The notes under the pieces are model-generated. The model ran no database searches, had not been told where the DNA came from, and saw only the letters and a list, made by a program, of their open reading frames with translations. The position numbers and the translations under genes are program-made. Below, piece after piece: positions 25,398-34,603 of a stretch of DNA of 64,000 bases. Source of the stretch: Saccharibacillus sp. JS10 (GTDB lineage Bacteria > Bacillota > Bacilli > Paenibacillales > Paenibacillaceae); assembly GCF_024436065.1 (NCBI RefSeq), contig NZ_JANFNS010000001.1, forward strand, positions 496,001-560,000. The letters run 5' to 3'. Each line of letters begins with the position of its first letter. The stretch's first letter is position 1.

Positions 25398-25415
25398 GGC
25401 TATATATCCGAAAAA

Positions 25416-25443
25416 TCGACTTTCATTCTAATTGTGGTATACT
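25416..25443 (+). promoter_or_regulatory. acsA: Predicted acsA promoter
   Basis: -35 TCGACT (25416-25421), 16-bp spacer, -10 TATACT (25438-25443). Predicted start near 25450. Confidence 0.6.
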
Positions 25444-25481
25444 ACAGAAAATTCGCTTTTATTTCTTCAATACGATCTTTT

Positions 25482-25497
25482 TTGTAAGCGTTAACTT
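25482..25497. promoter_or_regulatory. Candidate cre (CcpA) site, acsA leader
   Basis: TTGTAAGCGTTAACTT fits WTGNNARCGNWWWCAW with one mismatch. It is centred about 40 bp downstream of the predicted acsA start, a roadblock position. Confidence 0.6.
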
Positions 25498-25562
25498 TGT
25501 AAAGATTGTCAATGTTTTGGACAGATCGATTCTTTTATGTTTTCACTCGACGGGAGGCTCTT

Positions 25563-27344
25563 ATGGATAAACAGACCGATCCACACGCAGTAGAAACGCT
25601 TAAAGCAATCACGGACTCTTCTAATCTGGGCAACTACGAAGAAGCTAGGGAAAGTTTCGATTGGAGCAACGAAGAAAAGCAGTTCAGTTGGTACGAAAGC
25701 GGTCAACTTAATTTGGCTTACGAAGCGATTGACCGACATGCGAATAGTCATCTCGCCGACAAAATCGCTTTGCTATATAGCGATCCGGAGCGTGAAGAAT
25801 CATATACGTTCGAGCAGATGCGGCAGTATTCGAACCGTGCGGCAAATATGCTGCGCAGTCTCGGCATCGGCAAAGGAGATCGCGTGTTTATTTTTATGCC
25901 GCGAACGCCTGAATTGTATTTCACTTTGCTCGGTATTATTAAAATCGGTGCAATCGCTGGGCCCCTGTTCGAAGCGTTTATGGAAACGGCGGTACGCGAT
26001 CGGCTTCAAGACAGCGGCGCGGTTGCAATCGTGACAACGCCCAAACTTGCGGAACGTGTGCCTGCACACGAGTTACCGGAGTTGAAGCATGTCATTCTAG
26101 TCGATCCTTCTAAGCCACTAGATCTCCAATCTGACCATGCTTCTGATCCCGAACTATTGCCGCCCGATTCGCCTTTTGCCGATTTTCATCAATTGATGCG
26201 TGAAGCTTCGACAGAAGCGGAGATCGAATGGCTCGATCACGAAGACGGATTAATCTTGCATTACACTTCAGGTTCAACCGGTAAACCGAAAGGCGTCTAT
26301 CACGTACACGACGCGATGGTTCAACACGCGTATACGGGACGCATCGTACTGGATCTGCAAGTCGACGATGTTTATTGGTGTACCGCCGATCCGGGTTGGG
26401 TGACAGGGACTTCGTATGGTATTTTCGCTCCGTGGCTAAATGGCGTTACGAACGTGATACGCGGCGGTCGATTTAGCCCGCAAGACTGGTACGAGACGAT
26501 TCAGCGTTACAAAGTCACGGTATGGTACAGCGCTCCGACCGCTTTTCGGATGTTAATGGGTGCTGGCGATGAAGCGGTGAAGCAATATGATCTGTCTTCG
26601 TTGCGGCATGTACTCAGCGTAGGCGAACCGCTAAACCCCGAAGTGATTCGTTGGGGCGCACGCGTCTATAACCGCCGGATTCATGATACATGGTGGATGA
26701 CCGAGACAGGCGCACAGTTAATCTGCAATTATCCGTCAATGGATATACGACCGGGTTCGATGGGTAAGCCGATTCCGGGCGTCGAAGCGGCGATTGTCGA
26801 CGATCAAGGTCAAGTCTTGCCGCCGCTGCGTATGGGTAACCTTGCGATTCGTACGCCGTGGCCTTCGATGATGCGTAAAATTTGGAATAACCCAACCAAG
26901 TTCGAAGAATATGTACGGTTGCCCGGCTGGTATATTTCAGGCGACTCCGCGTATATGGACGAAGACGGTTATTTCTGGTTTCAAGGACGGATCGATGACG
27001 TCATTAATACATCGGGAGAACGTGTCGGTCCATTTGAAGTCGAAAGTAAACTGGTCGAACATCCGGCTGTCGCGGAAGCAGGTGTAATCGGTAAGCCTGA
27101 TCCGGTACGTGGCGAAGTGATCAAAGCTTTCATCTCGCTTCGCGAAGGATACGAAGCAACCGATGAACTCAAAGCCGAGATTACGAAATTTGTCAAAGAA
27201 GGCTTATCCGCTCACGCGGCGCCGCGCGAGATCGAATTTAAAGACAAATTGCCCAAAACGCGAAGCGGTAAAATCATGCGCCGCGTACTCAAAGCTTGGG
27301 AGTTGAAACTTCCGGCAGGCGATTTGTCGACGATCGAAGATTGA
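25563..27344 (+). CDS. acsA: Acetyl-CoA synthetase
   Basis: 593 residues. Converts acetate, ATP and CoA to acetyl-CoA through an acetyl-adenylate. Motifs: P-loop-like YTSGSTGKPKGV, CTADPGWVTG, DTWWMTETG, and the hinge YISGDSAYMDEDGYFW then GRIDDVINTSGERVG. The C-terminal PKTRSGKIMRR contains the lysine that AcuA acetylates in Bacillus. ATG at 25563 follows GGGAGG; an upstream open stretch lacks family similarity. It is divergent from acuA-acuC, which encode its modifying enzymes, and is probably under carbon catabolite control by CcpA. Confidence 0.94.
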   Translation: MDKQTDPHAVETLKAITDSSNLGNYEEARESFDWSNEEKQFSWYESGQLNLAYEAIDRHANSHLADKIALLYSDPEREESYTFEQMRQYSNRAANMLRSLGIGKGDRVFIFMPRTPELYFTLLGIIKIGAIAGPLFEAFMETAVRDRLQDSGAVAIVTTPKLAERVPAHELPELKHVILVDPSKPLDLQSDHASDPELLPPDSPFADFHQLMREASTEAEIEWLDHEDGLILHYTSGSTGKPKGVYHVHDAMVQHAYTGRIVLDLQVDDVYWCTADPGWVTGTSYGIFAPWLNGVTNVIRGGRFSPQDWYETIQRYKVTVWYSAPTAFRMLMGAGDEAVKQYDLSSLRHVLSVGEPLNPEVIRWGARVYNRRIHDTWWMTETGAQLICNYPSMDIRPGSMGKPIPGVEAAIVDDQGQVLPPLRMGNLAIRTPWPSMMRKIWNNPTKFEEYVRLPGWYISGDSAYMDEDGYFWFQGRIDDVINTSGERVGPFEVESKLVEHPAVAEAGVIGKPDPVRGEVIKAFISLREGYEATDELKAEITKFVKEGLSAHAAPREIEFKDKLPKTRSGKIMRRVLKAWELKLPAGDLSTIED

Positions 27345-27365
27345 TTGAATGATTGACTCAAAAAT

Positions 27366-27407
27366 AAAAGAAGCCAACGACCCTAAGCAGGGTTGTTGGC
27401 TTCTTTT
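27366..27407 (+). terminator. Bidirectional terminator between acsA and the EEP gene
   Basis: AAAAGAAGCCAAC with GTTGGCTTCTTTT, and an inner CCCT/AGGG stem. Confidence 0.9.
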
Positions 27408-27414
27408 CCACTCT

Positions 27415-28248
27415 TTAGTTCTCAAGCAGTTGGATCGTCGCAATCAGCGGATAATGATCGGATGGATATTTTCCGTCAAACTCACGTCGATCAATGACAG
27501 CCGATTTCAATTGGCAATGCTGACCCGCAAAAATATAATCGATAGGTTCTCCTTCTACTCCACCCTGAAAATCATGAAACGTTCGACCTAAATTATGTTC
27601 CAGAACGGTATAGGCATCTTGCAATGCAGGAACCTCTCCTTGCTCCGGTGCTTCTCCGCGTAGATAACGTAGCGGTAAATCTGACGGTACTCCGTTCATA
27701 TCTCCCATCAGGATTGCCGCATCTTGCGGATAAGTCTTAGACTGTTCAGCCATATAAGCTGCGACTAGCTTCGCGCCTTCGATTCGAGCTGCTGCTCCGA
27801 TATGATCGAAATGTGTATTGTACACAGAGAGCGTTCTCCCTGAAGCGATATGCCGGAATCTCCCCCATGTGCAAATTCGCGGATAATCGCTATCCCACCC
27901 GAGCGATCCTATTGTATGGGGCGTCCCGGACAACCAGAATTGTCCGTGATCCAGCACTTCGAATTCGGCATGCCGATAAAAAATCGCACAATGCTCGTCT
28001 TGATCGCCGCCTTGTCTACCTTCCCCAATCCAACGATAATCCGTTAATCCTTGCTGCAAATCATTTAACATCAATACATACGCTTCTTGTACCCCTACGA
28101 TTGATGGAGCATGATCGGCTATCGTCTTCACTGCCCACGGTGCACGTTGTACCCATTCATTTCCTAGATCATTTGCGGTATGCGTCCGTAGATTGAAAGT
28201 CATAATATTCAGCGAAGCTACGCCCTGCGACTCTGTAGATGAATTCAT
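27415..28248 (-). CDS. Endonuclease/exonuclease/phosphatase (EEP) family protein
   Basis: 277 residues, no signal peptide, so cytoplasmic. EEP-fold motifs in order: LNIMTFNLRTHT (Asn), IVGVQEAY (metal-binding Glu), VYNTHFDHIG, AILMGDMNGVPSD (Asp/Asn pair) and the final SDHYPL (catalytic His). The family includes sugar-phosphatases, DNases and phosphodiesterases. The layout, with NTHFDH and GEPIDYIF, fits the metal-dependent hydrolases often found near sugar genes. AAGGAGAGGG precedes the ATG. Substrate undetermined. Confidence 0.85.
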   Translation of the reverse strand: MNSSTESQGVASLNIMTFNLRTHTANDLGNEWVQRAPWAVKTIADHAPSIVGVQEAYVLMLNDLQQGLTDYRWIGEGRQGGDQDEHCAIFYRHAEFEVLDHGQFWLSGTPHTIGSLGWDSDYPRICTWGRFRHIASGRTLSVYNTHFDHIGAAARIEGAKLVAAYMAEQSKTYPQDAAILMGDMNGVPSDLPLRYLRGEAPEQGEVPALQDAYTVLEHNLGRTFHDFQGGVEGEPIDYIFAGQHCQLKSAVIDRREFDGKYPSDHYPLIATIQLLEN

Positions 28249-28333
28249 TATTCAATCCCTCTCCTTTTATCGAAACGTTTCTATATTTTTATGATAAACG
28301 CTTTCATCTTTTTTTGCGAGTTTTTTGGATAAT

Positions 28334-28367
28334 AAAAAGCTCCGATTCTTCATTTAAGAACCGGAGC
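28334..28367 (-). terminator. Terminator of the ECF operon
   Basis: GCTCCGATTCTT with AAGAACCGGAGC, one bulge. On the minus strand TTTTTATT follows. Confidence 0.82.
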
Positions 28368-28384
28368 GAATGAGTCTTTAACTT

Positions 28385-29161
28385 TTAGATCGAAGCGTAA
28401 AAAGCAGCACTTTCAATCATCGGCGTACAATCCACATGATCGCCGCTTAGATTGATCTCGAATACAAAATCTTGATCGTCCACCCAAGGCTTGACGCGAC
28501 TCCAATCGATCAATCCTTTGCCAAGAGGAAGCGAATCATGGTATTGCCCCATACTATCTACCAGATGATAATAACGCGCATATGGTTTTGTCCGTTTTAG
28601 TACGTCGTATAATTTGTCGTTATCTCCGCGAAAGCCGATAAACGTATGGCTCACATCGACGTTAATCGGAAGATTGAGCGGTACGATCAGATCATCGATC
28701 AAATACGGATTGCTAAAACAAAACAACCCTTCTGTGGAATCTTCCCATAATAACCGTCCGCTATCGTAACCCGGAATAGCCGCAATGACTTCACGAAGCA
28801 GAATCGTCGATTTCCGATCAATTTTCTGATTGTCCATCCCTACGTAATGCGCGTGAATCACACATTTTGCATCTTCTTCTTCGCAGATCTTCAATAATTC
28901 AGCCGTCGATGCTCGGTAAAAGGCATACATCTGAGGATCGTCGCTCAAAATATTCAGATAAGCGCCGCGATATTTGGACGGATGGTGCATATAGGCTTTA
29001 ATTCCACGCTCTCGAAGTTGACGGATACGTTGACGAATCAAGGAAGTACGCTCCATATCTTGATCGGTCAAAAAAAGTTCCACGATCTCCGGATCGTAAC
29101 TTAAGCGGTTGTTGAAGCTTTTTTCATCGATCCCGCCTTTTAGACGTAGACCTTGCTGCAT
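28385..29161 (-). CDS. TIM-barrel sugar-phosphate isomerase/epimerase-like protein
   Basis: 258 residues resembling the xylose-isomerase-like TIM-barrel superfamily. Candidate metal ligands are spread along the barrel: His in VIHAHYVG, Glu in LLWEDSTEG, Asp and His in VDVSHTF, His in YYHLVDSMG and Glu in FVFEINLSG. It is the last gene of the ECF transporter operon, 12 bp after the T component, so it probably acts on the imported compound or a derivative. No precise substrate can be named. Its own terminator closes the operon. Confidence 0.75.
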   Translation of the reverse strand: MQQGLRLKGGIDEKSFNNRLSYDPEIVELFLTDQDMERTSLIRQRIRQLRERGIKAYMHHPSKYRGAYLNILSDDPQMYAFYRASTAELLKICEEEDAKCVIHAHYVGMDNQKIDRKSTILLREVIAAIPGYDSGRLLWEDSTEGLFCFSNPYLIDDLIVPLNLPINVDVSHTFIGFRGDNDKLYDVLKRTKPYARYYHLVDSMGQYHDSLPLGKGLIDWSRVKPWVDDQDFVFEINLSGDHVDCTPMIESAAFYASI

Positions 29162-29173
29162 GCCGAGTCCCCC

Positions 29174-30004
29174 TTACACAAAAGGATTATAAAATCTTGC
29201 CCCGTCCCAGAATGTAATCACAAGTACCGCCACCGCAATAAGCACAGCCCCTGCAATTACAAATCCGTCTGTTTTCGTGAGCGGACGACTTTTGTACCAA
29301 GTGCGTTTACGTTTACGACCAAAGCCGCGAAGTTCAAGTGCTGCACTGACTTTTTCGATCCGCTCAAGTGTTGCTAGCACAAGAGGGAGCAAAATACCTG
29401 CCATATTTTTCAGACGTCGCCCCAGCTTTTCTTTTCTCGACATATCTAGCCCGCGAGCTTGAGCCGCTATCGAAATATTCACATACTCTTGCTGTACATC
29501 CGGAATATAACGCATCGTAATCGAGATTGCATACGCAATTTTGTAACTGACTCCGATCCGGTTTAGCGAAGACGCAAATTCACTCGGTTCTGTCGCGAGC
29601 AAAAACAATAAAGCCGGAGGCACAATCACTGCAAATTTGAGTAAGATATTGAACTGGTAAAACAATTGTTCTGAAGTGATTGAATATCGTCCGAATACAT
29701 GCAATAACTCATGCCGAGTCCCGTAAATCTGCACGCCTTGTTCAGGAGCAAACAAAAAGATTGCCAATTGATTGATAGCCGCAAAAATCAGGATCAGATA
29801 GAGAACGAAAGAATATTGCTTAAACGGAACTTTGGACACGTAAAAAACGACAAGCGACAAGATCAGCATCGCAAGCAAACAACGCGTATCGTAACTTATC
29901 ATGCCTGCAATCGAAAAAAGCAAAAAAGCAAGCAGCTTCGTCACTCCACTCAGTCGATGTACGGGCGAGTCGATATTGGAATAAGATAGCAATCTAGGCG
30001 CCAT
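29174..30004 (-). CDS. ECF transporter T component (EcfT)
   Basis: 276-residue membrane scaffold with five or six membrane segments. The two diagnostic Ala-Arg-Gly helices are present: AAQARGLDMSRKEKL and ALELRGFGRKRKRT. These couple to the ATPase Q-helix grooves and transmit ATP hydrolysis to the S component. Its ATG overlaps the ATPase stop by one base (TGATG), so translation is coupled. It belongs to a dedicated (group I-like) ECF operon with S, fused A and T all present. Confidence 0.92.
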   Translation of the reverse strand: MAPRLLSYSNIDSPVHRLSGVTKLLAFLLFSIAGMISYDTRCLLAMLILSLVVFYVSKVPFKQYSFVLYLILIFAAINQLAIFLFAPEQGVQIYGTRHELLHVFGRYSITSEQLFYQFNILLKFAVIVPPALLFLLATEPSEFASSLNRIGVSYKIAYAISITMRYIPDVQQEYVNISIAAQARGLDMSRKEKLGRRLKNMAGILLPLVLATLERIEKVSAALELRGFGRKRKRTWYKSRPLTKTDGFVIAGAVLIAVAVLVITFWDGARFYNPFV

Positions 30005-31707
30005 CAGTTCACCCTCCTCCGATCGGACTGAATAAACTGAGACACGATCTTTTCTTCCGGCTCGATGCCTAACCGCCGCGCCAAAATATGCAAAGACGTC
30101 TCATGCAGATGAGCTTGCTCTACAATTGCAGCATCACCGAGAATACGCGCAGGCGTATCGTCCGCGATTTTGCGACCTTCGGATAAAACAATCGTGCGCT
30201 GCCCGTATTCCAACATCAAGTGCATATCGTGTGTAATCATAATCAACGTCATGCCTTGAGCGTTAAGTTCCATCAAGAAGGTCATCATCTCATGATAATG
30301 GCGATAGTCTTGTCCAGCCGTTGGCTCGTCTAAAATCAAAATTTCCGGGCGTAATACCAAGATTGAAGCAATCGTCGCCCGCTTTTTTTGCCCATAGCTG
30401 AGTGCTGCGATTGGCCAACTGCGAAAAGGATACAATCCACATACACGAAGTGTCTCATGTACACGTTCACGAATTTCGTTTTCTGGAACCCCACGATGTA
30501 CCAATCCCGAAGCTACTTCATCGTAGAGAAGCGGCTTGGATAACATATGATTCGGATTTTGCATCACAAAACCAATAACATCTGCACGCTCGCGAATACT
30601 ATCGCCTGATAAATCACGTCCATTTAAGGTAATCGAACCAGAGGAAGGTTTGTGAAATCCGCAAATCAAGCGAGAAATGGTCGATTTACCTGCTCCGTTA
30701 CGTCCTGCGATACATAACACTTCACCTTGGCTCACTTGAAACGATATTTCTTGTAGCACTGGATGAGTAGAATCATAACCAAACGTTATATTTTCGAGTT
30801 CCAGCAGCGGCTTTGATGTCGAAATTGGTGACTCGATCATCGGAGTCTCACTCCACTGGATTAACGAATCTCGGTAAGGCTCTAAATTCATTCGCTCTAC
30901 ATACTGAAGATTCATCTCCTGCGATAGGGAGCCACCCGCATAACGGATTGCAGACAGATGCAAAGGTTCACGGATTCCTTTTTCACGGAGCAGACCGGAA
31001 GCAATCAACTCATCCGGCGGCAAATCGGCGATAATACGTCCTTCATCGACAACGATAATGCGATCGACAGCGCGGTGCAGCATTTCTTCGAGCCGATGTT
31101 CGATAATGACGATCGTACGCGCCGAATTTTGATGCAGTCGATCAATCAGCTCTACCGTAGCGCGACCCGAATATGGATCAAGACTCGCTAATGGTTCGTC
31201 GAAAAGTAAAATCGGCGCTCCGCCGACCAATCCGCCTGCTAGCGTCGTCTTCTGCTTTTGCCCGCCTGATAATTCTTGAGGCGAAGCTGCTAAAAAGTCA
31301 GCAAATTCAACTTCTTCAGCAGCTTCTTGGACACGGCGGATCATTTCTGCTTGCACAATACCTTCATTTTCCAATTTAAATGCAATATCTTCCGCGACGG
31401 TTAACCCGACAAATTGACCATCCGGGTCTTGCATCACGGTACCGATCAGATCAGATAATTCAGCAATCCCCATCTTCTTGCTGTCGACTCCGCCGATTTT
31501 AAGCACACCCGAACATTCGCCGGGATAAAAATGTGGTGCCAGACCATTCATGCAATGTGCTAATGTACTTTTTCCTGAGCCGGAAGGCCCTACGATCAAT
31601 ACTTTTTCGCCTTCATAGATGGTAAGCTGAATATCGCGCAACGTCGGTTCGCTTTGCGCGCGATATTGAAATGTAAATTGATCGAATTCGATCATTGGTT
31701 TTCTCAT
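30004..31707 (-). CDS. ECF transporter ATPase, tandem cassette fusion
   Basis: 567 residues holding two ABC cassettes, equivalent to EcfA1 plus EcfA2 in one chain. Cassette 1 (about 1-240) has GPSGSGKSTL, LSGGQKQK and ILLFDEPLASLD. Cassette 2 (about 290-530) has GRNGAGKSTI, a degenerate signature LSYGQKKR and ILILDEPTAGQD. A linker of about 50 residues joins them. Fused ATPases usually go with group I ECF systems of the UPF0397 type. ATG at 31707 is preceded by AAAGGAACGCT. Confidence 0.93.
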   Translation of the reverse strand: MRKPMIEFDQFTFQYRAQSEPTLRDIQLTIYEGEKVLIVGPSGSGKSTLAHCMNGLAPHFYPGECSGVLKIGGVDSKKMGIAELSDLIGTVMQDPDGQFVGLTVAEDIAFKLENEGIVQAEMIRRVQEAAEEVEFADFLAASPQELSGGQKQKTTLAGGLVGGAPILLFDEPLASLDPYSGRATVELIDRLHQNSARTIVIIEHRLEEMLHRAVDRIIVVDEGRIIADLPPDELIASGLLREKGIREPLHLSAIRYAGGSLSQEMNLQYVERMNLEPYRDSLIQWSETPMIESPISTSKPLLELENITFGYDSTHPVLQEISFQVSQGEVLCIAGRNGAGKSTISRLICGFHKPSSGSITLNGRDLSGDSIRERADVIGFVMQNPNHMLSKPLLYDEVASGLVHRGVPENEIRERVHETLRVCGLYPFRSWPIAALSYGQKKRATIASILVLRPEILILDEPTAGQDYRHYHEMMTFLMELNAQGMTLIMITHDMHLMLEYGQRTIVLSEGRKIADDTPARILGDAAIVEQAHLHETSLHILARRLGIEPEEKIVSQFIQSDRRRVN

Positions 31708-31764
31708 AGCGTTCCTTTCTCGTTACCGATCTATTGCCTATCAAAATATTAGGCAAGGCAAACG

Positions 31765-31792
31765 AAAAAGCCGGATGAATGCCCCGGCTTTT
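31765..31792 (-). terminator. Intercistronic terminator-like hairpin between S and A genes
   Basis: AAAAAGCCGG with CCGGCTTTT. On the minus strand a TTTTT run follows. It would lower ATPase/T transcription relative to the S component. Confidence 0.7.
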
Positions 31793-31823
31793 CTACGTTT
31801 GCTTCTTTTTTAATTTTCACATG

Positions 31824-32411
31824 CTACTCTTCTCTCGTCAAGCTACCTTGCTTCGTACGCGTTTTGGAATACGCGATTGCGATCAGTGTACCGAGCACCG
31901 CTACCGTTGCGATATTTGCACCGGTTGCCAAAACGCCTTGCGTAAATACTTTGTTCGCCGGTTCCGCATAAATCAGAATATCGAGCACAGGTGCTACGAC
32001 CAACCACGATAACACATTGGCAATGATCTGAATAATATTGAATAAAACAATTCCTTTAAGACCAAATTCGCCATCTTGAATACGGATCAAGCTATATTGA
32101 CCTTTTTGAATACGAAGCTTTCGAGCGAGCAGCCCTACGATCAGACCGAATACGCCGGAAGCGATAATCCAACTGAACCACGGGTTACCGTAAGAGATCA
32201 AATCTGTTACCGTATGCCCGATCAAGCCGATCAATAGACCGGCAAGCGGCCCATACAACACCGCGAATAACGCCAAAATTGCGTAATTCGTTTGGATGTT
32301 CGTATTCGGAATCGGCGACGGAATCGAACCGAAACGCGCTAACACGACAAACAAAGCCGCGCCAATCCCGATTGCGACAACCGTTTTTACCGAAAAACTT
32401 TTGGATTGCAT
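31824..32411 (-). CDS. ECF transporter S component, UPF0397 family
   Basis: 195 residues with about five or six membrane segments. The opening [53 protein letters not shown] and the closing YAKTRTKSGSL-like end (here [11 protein letters not shown]) match UPF0397 proteins. S components bind the vitamin-like substrate and topple in the membrane when the ATPase fires. The substrate of UPF0397 systems is not settled to my knowledge. The leader is only about 45 nt from a TATAAT box to the start, too short for a riboswitch. Confidence 0.9.
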   Translation of the reverse strand: MQSKSFSVKTVVAIGIGAALFVVLARFGSIPSPIPNTNIQTNYAILALFAVLYGPLAGLLIGLIGHTVTDLISYGNPWFSWIIASGVFGLIVGLLARKLRIQKGQYSLIRIQDGEFGLKGIVLFNIIQIIANVLSWLVVAPVLDILIYAEPANKVFTQGVLATGANIATVAVLGTLIAIAYSKTRTKQGSLTREE

Positions 32412-32503
32412 GTATTCCCCTCTTTTCTTTGTATAAGCATCCTATTTCTTTGCGTTGATTATACCGAGAATCAACTTACAAAGCTACCGTTAAATTGCAA
32501 TAA

Positions 32504-32536
32504 AAAACGCTTCGAATTATTTATTCGAAGCGTTTT
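32504..32536 (-). terminator. Terminator of the amino acid permease
   Basis: AAAACGCTTCGAAT (32504-32517) with ATTCGAAGCGTTTT (32523-32536) and a T run on the minus strand. Confidence 0.92.
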
Positions 32537-32540
32537 GTTT

Positions 32541-33968
32541 TTATCTTTTTTGCTCAACGATTTTAGACTCTTTCAGCTGCTTACGCAAAAGCGGATAAAA
32601 AACAATCCCGCTTACTAACAGCAGCACGCCAAATAAGAATGTCTGCCAATCTCCCATACCTGCGTATACGACCCATACCGAATAGATTGTAGCCAATACT
32701 GCGATAATTCCGTCTATGCGGCGTTCGCGCTTGACCGTATATCCTTCTCCGGTCAACGTCAGCTTCAGTTGGTATACCGAAGCGATCAGATACGGAACCA
32801 GATACGCAAGCGTCGCGACGACGATAATAAAATCAAATGCTTGTGAGATCGAACCGGAAATCGTCGAGAAAATCAGCAGTTGACCGAGTGCATTCGAAAT
32901 CCATAACGAATACTTCGGCATTCCTTTTTCATTTTCTTGGCGAAACGGCTGTAAAAATACTTTTTGTTTTGCCGCTTCGTAAGGCACTTCTGCGCTAAGA
33001 AGCACCCAGCCGATCGTTGAACCGATCAAGCTGATCAGCCCTAGTGCTGCTAACAAGTAACCGCCGTAAGGTCCCAGCACCGCGCTCATCGCATCGACTA
33101 ACGGATTTTGCGATTGGATCAATTGTTCTTTCGGCAAAAGTCCCATCGTCAAAATACTGATTCCGACATATAAGATGATCGCGATCAATAACCCGGCAAA
33201 CGTCGCTCGGCTAACGTCTTTTTTCTTTTTGGCACGCGCTGCGAATACAGTCGCCGACTCAACTCCGATAAATGCCCACAACGTCACAACCGCTGCCGCA
33301 TTAATCTGGGATAGGAGCGACGCCGAACGTCCTTCCGCATCAATATGAGCTGCCGCAAATTGTCCCATCGTTGAGGATTGAAAAGCAAATAAAGCAATAA
33401 TGATAAACAAAGCAAATCCGATCACTTTAGTCGCGGTCGCAATCAAATTAAGACGCCCAGCACCTTCGATCCCGCGCAGTGCCAAAAAGTGAGTGCCCCA
33501 TAATAGCAACGAGCAAACGATAAAATTCAGCAGATGCCCGGTTGTCAATTCAAAACTCCCTGCTGTAAATAATACCGCGCTGCTATTCATCACAGGAAAG
33601 AAAGTCGATAGGTAACTCGCGAATGTCGTAATAACCGCGACAAATCCTGCGATATTACCGATCCAGTAGCCCCAGCTCGACATAAATCCCGAAAGTAGCG
33701 ATAAAGCGGGGCGATTCGGAAATAGCTCTTTCGCATAAATTTGAGGCCCGCCGTTAAGTTCTGGCTTACGCAATGCCAAATTTCCGAAGACCAGCGCTAA
33801 CATCAATACTCCAAAGCCAGTCACGCCCCAAGCCAATACCGTTCCCGCAGGGCTTGCGGCTTCCGCAAGCGAACGCGGCAACATAAAGATACCGGATCCG
33901 ACCATATTGCCAACGACCAAAGCCGTTAAAACCCAAAATCCTAAAGTCTTTCCCTTACTCAACGCCAT
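32541..33968 (-). CDS. APC-family amino acid permease (arginine/ornithine- or lysine-type)
   Basis: 475 residues with 12 predicted membrane segments. The TM1 substrate motif is NMVGSGIFMLPRSLA, and the TM6 motif is LWAFIGVESATVFAARAKKKKDVSRAT. These fit the basic amino acid/polyamine antiporter group related to ArcD and B. subtilis YvsH. Its promoter (TATAAT near 34011) leaves a leader of about 40 nt, so no lysine riboswitch is present. Monocistronic, with a strong terminator. Substrate specificity is inferred. Confidence 0.87.
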   Translation of the reverse strand: MALSKGKTLGFWVLTALVVGNMVGSGIFMLPRSLAEAASPAGTVLAWGVTGFGVLMLALVFGNLALRKPELNGGPQIYAKELFPNRPALSLLSGFMSSWGYWIGNIAGFVAVITTFASYLSTFFPVMNSSAVLFTAGSFELTTGHLLNFIVCSLLLWGTHFLALRGIEGAGRLNLIATATKVIGFALFIIIALFAFQSSTMGQFAAAHIDAEGRSASLLSQINAAAVVTLWAFIGVESATVFAARAKKKKDVSRATFAGLLIAIILYVGISILTMGLLPKEQLIQSQNPLVDAMSAVLGPYGGYLLAALGLISLIGSTIGWVLLSAEVPYEAAKQKVFLQPFRQENEKGMPKYSLWISNALGQLLIFSTISGSISQAFDFIIVVATLAYLVPYLIASVYQLKLTLTGEGYTVKRERRIDGIIAVLATIYSVWVVYAGMGDWQTFLFGVLLLVSGIVFYPLLRKQLKESKIVEQKR

Positions 33969-34108
33969 TACCCCTTTTCCATCTATACTTCACAGACTTT
34001 TGATTATACACTTTTCTATGGTAAAGCGAAAGAGTGGAATACATTCCAATTGTACGAATCCATATCACTCCTGTACAATAAAAGGAACTTTACGATTCGG
34101 AGGCAGAT

Positions 34109-34522
34109 ATGAATAATCGATACAAAAGCGAAAAAGACGTTTTTTTCTTCACGTTAAACTGGGCAATCATCATTGTTTTGCTCATTTTGGTCTGGATGGG
34201 ATTATCCATCGGCGGATCGCTGATCTTTATTCCGGTATGGCTCGTAATCTTGATGTTTGTCGTCTCCACTTGGTATATCACCAGTTATGAGATCGCAAAC
34301 GAACATTTGCGTGTACGCTCAGGCCCATTGAACTGGAATATCCCAATCGATCGGATCGAGAAAATCCAACGCAAACGCAGCATGAGCTCCGGCCCTGCCC
34401 ATTCCCGCAATCGTCTGGAAATCGTTCATAACGGCGGCAGCATCCTGATCTCCCCCGTGCGCGAAGAAGAATTTTTACAACAACTTAAAAAGATTAACAA
34501 AAAAATCGTAATCAACGTCTAA
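34109..34522 (+). CDS. Bacterial PH-domain membrane protein
   Basis: 137 residues. Two membrane segments (about 13-33 and 36-57) are followed by a bacterial PH-like domain of about 75 residues. It starts WYITSYEIANEHLRVRSG and includes the typical IPIDRIEKIQRKRSMSSGPA. Such proteins are poorly characterised and are thought to sit in the membrane with the PH domain inside. The ATG follows CGGAGGCAGAT. It is divergent from the permease and ends at a shared terminator. Confidence 0.82.
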   Translation: MNNRYKSEKDVFFFTLNWAIIIVLLILVWMGLSIGGSLIFIPVWLVILMFVVSTWYITSYEIANEHLRVRSGPLNWNIPIDRIEKIQRKRSMSSGPAHSRNRLEIVHNGGSILISPVREEEFLQQLKKINKKIVINV

Positions 34523-34551
34523 TGCACTCCACTCTTTTAAAAAAGAACTAC

Positions 34552-34586
34552 AAAAAAACCTTTCCCAAAACTAGGAAAGGTTTTTT
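34552..34586 (+). terminator. Bidirectional terminator
   Basis: AAAAAACCTTTCC with GGAAAGGTTTTTT. It serves the PH-domain gene and the converging oxidoreductase gene. Confidence 0.92.
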
Positions 34587-34603
34587 GATTTCTTTAGAAA
34601 CTC

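Noticed and set aside
32412-32503. A riboswitch upstream of the ECF operon
   Set aside because: Only about 45 nt separate the TATAAT box from the start codon, which is too short for known vitamin riboswitches.
33969-34108. A lysine riboswitch upstream of the amino acid permease
   Set aside because: The leader between TATAAT and ATG is about 40 nt and shows no conserved fold.
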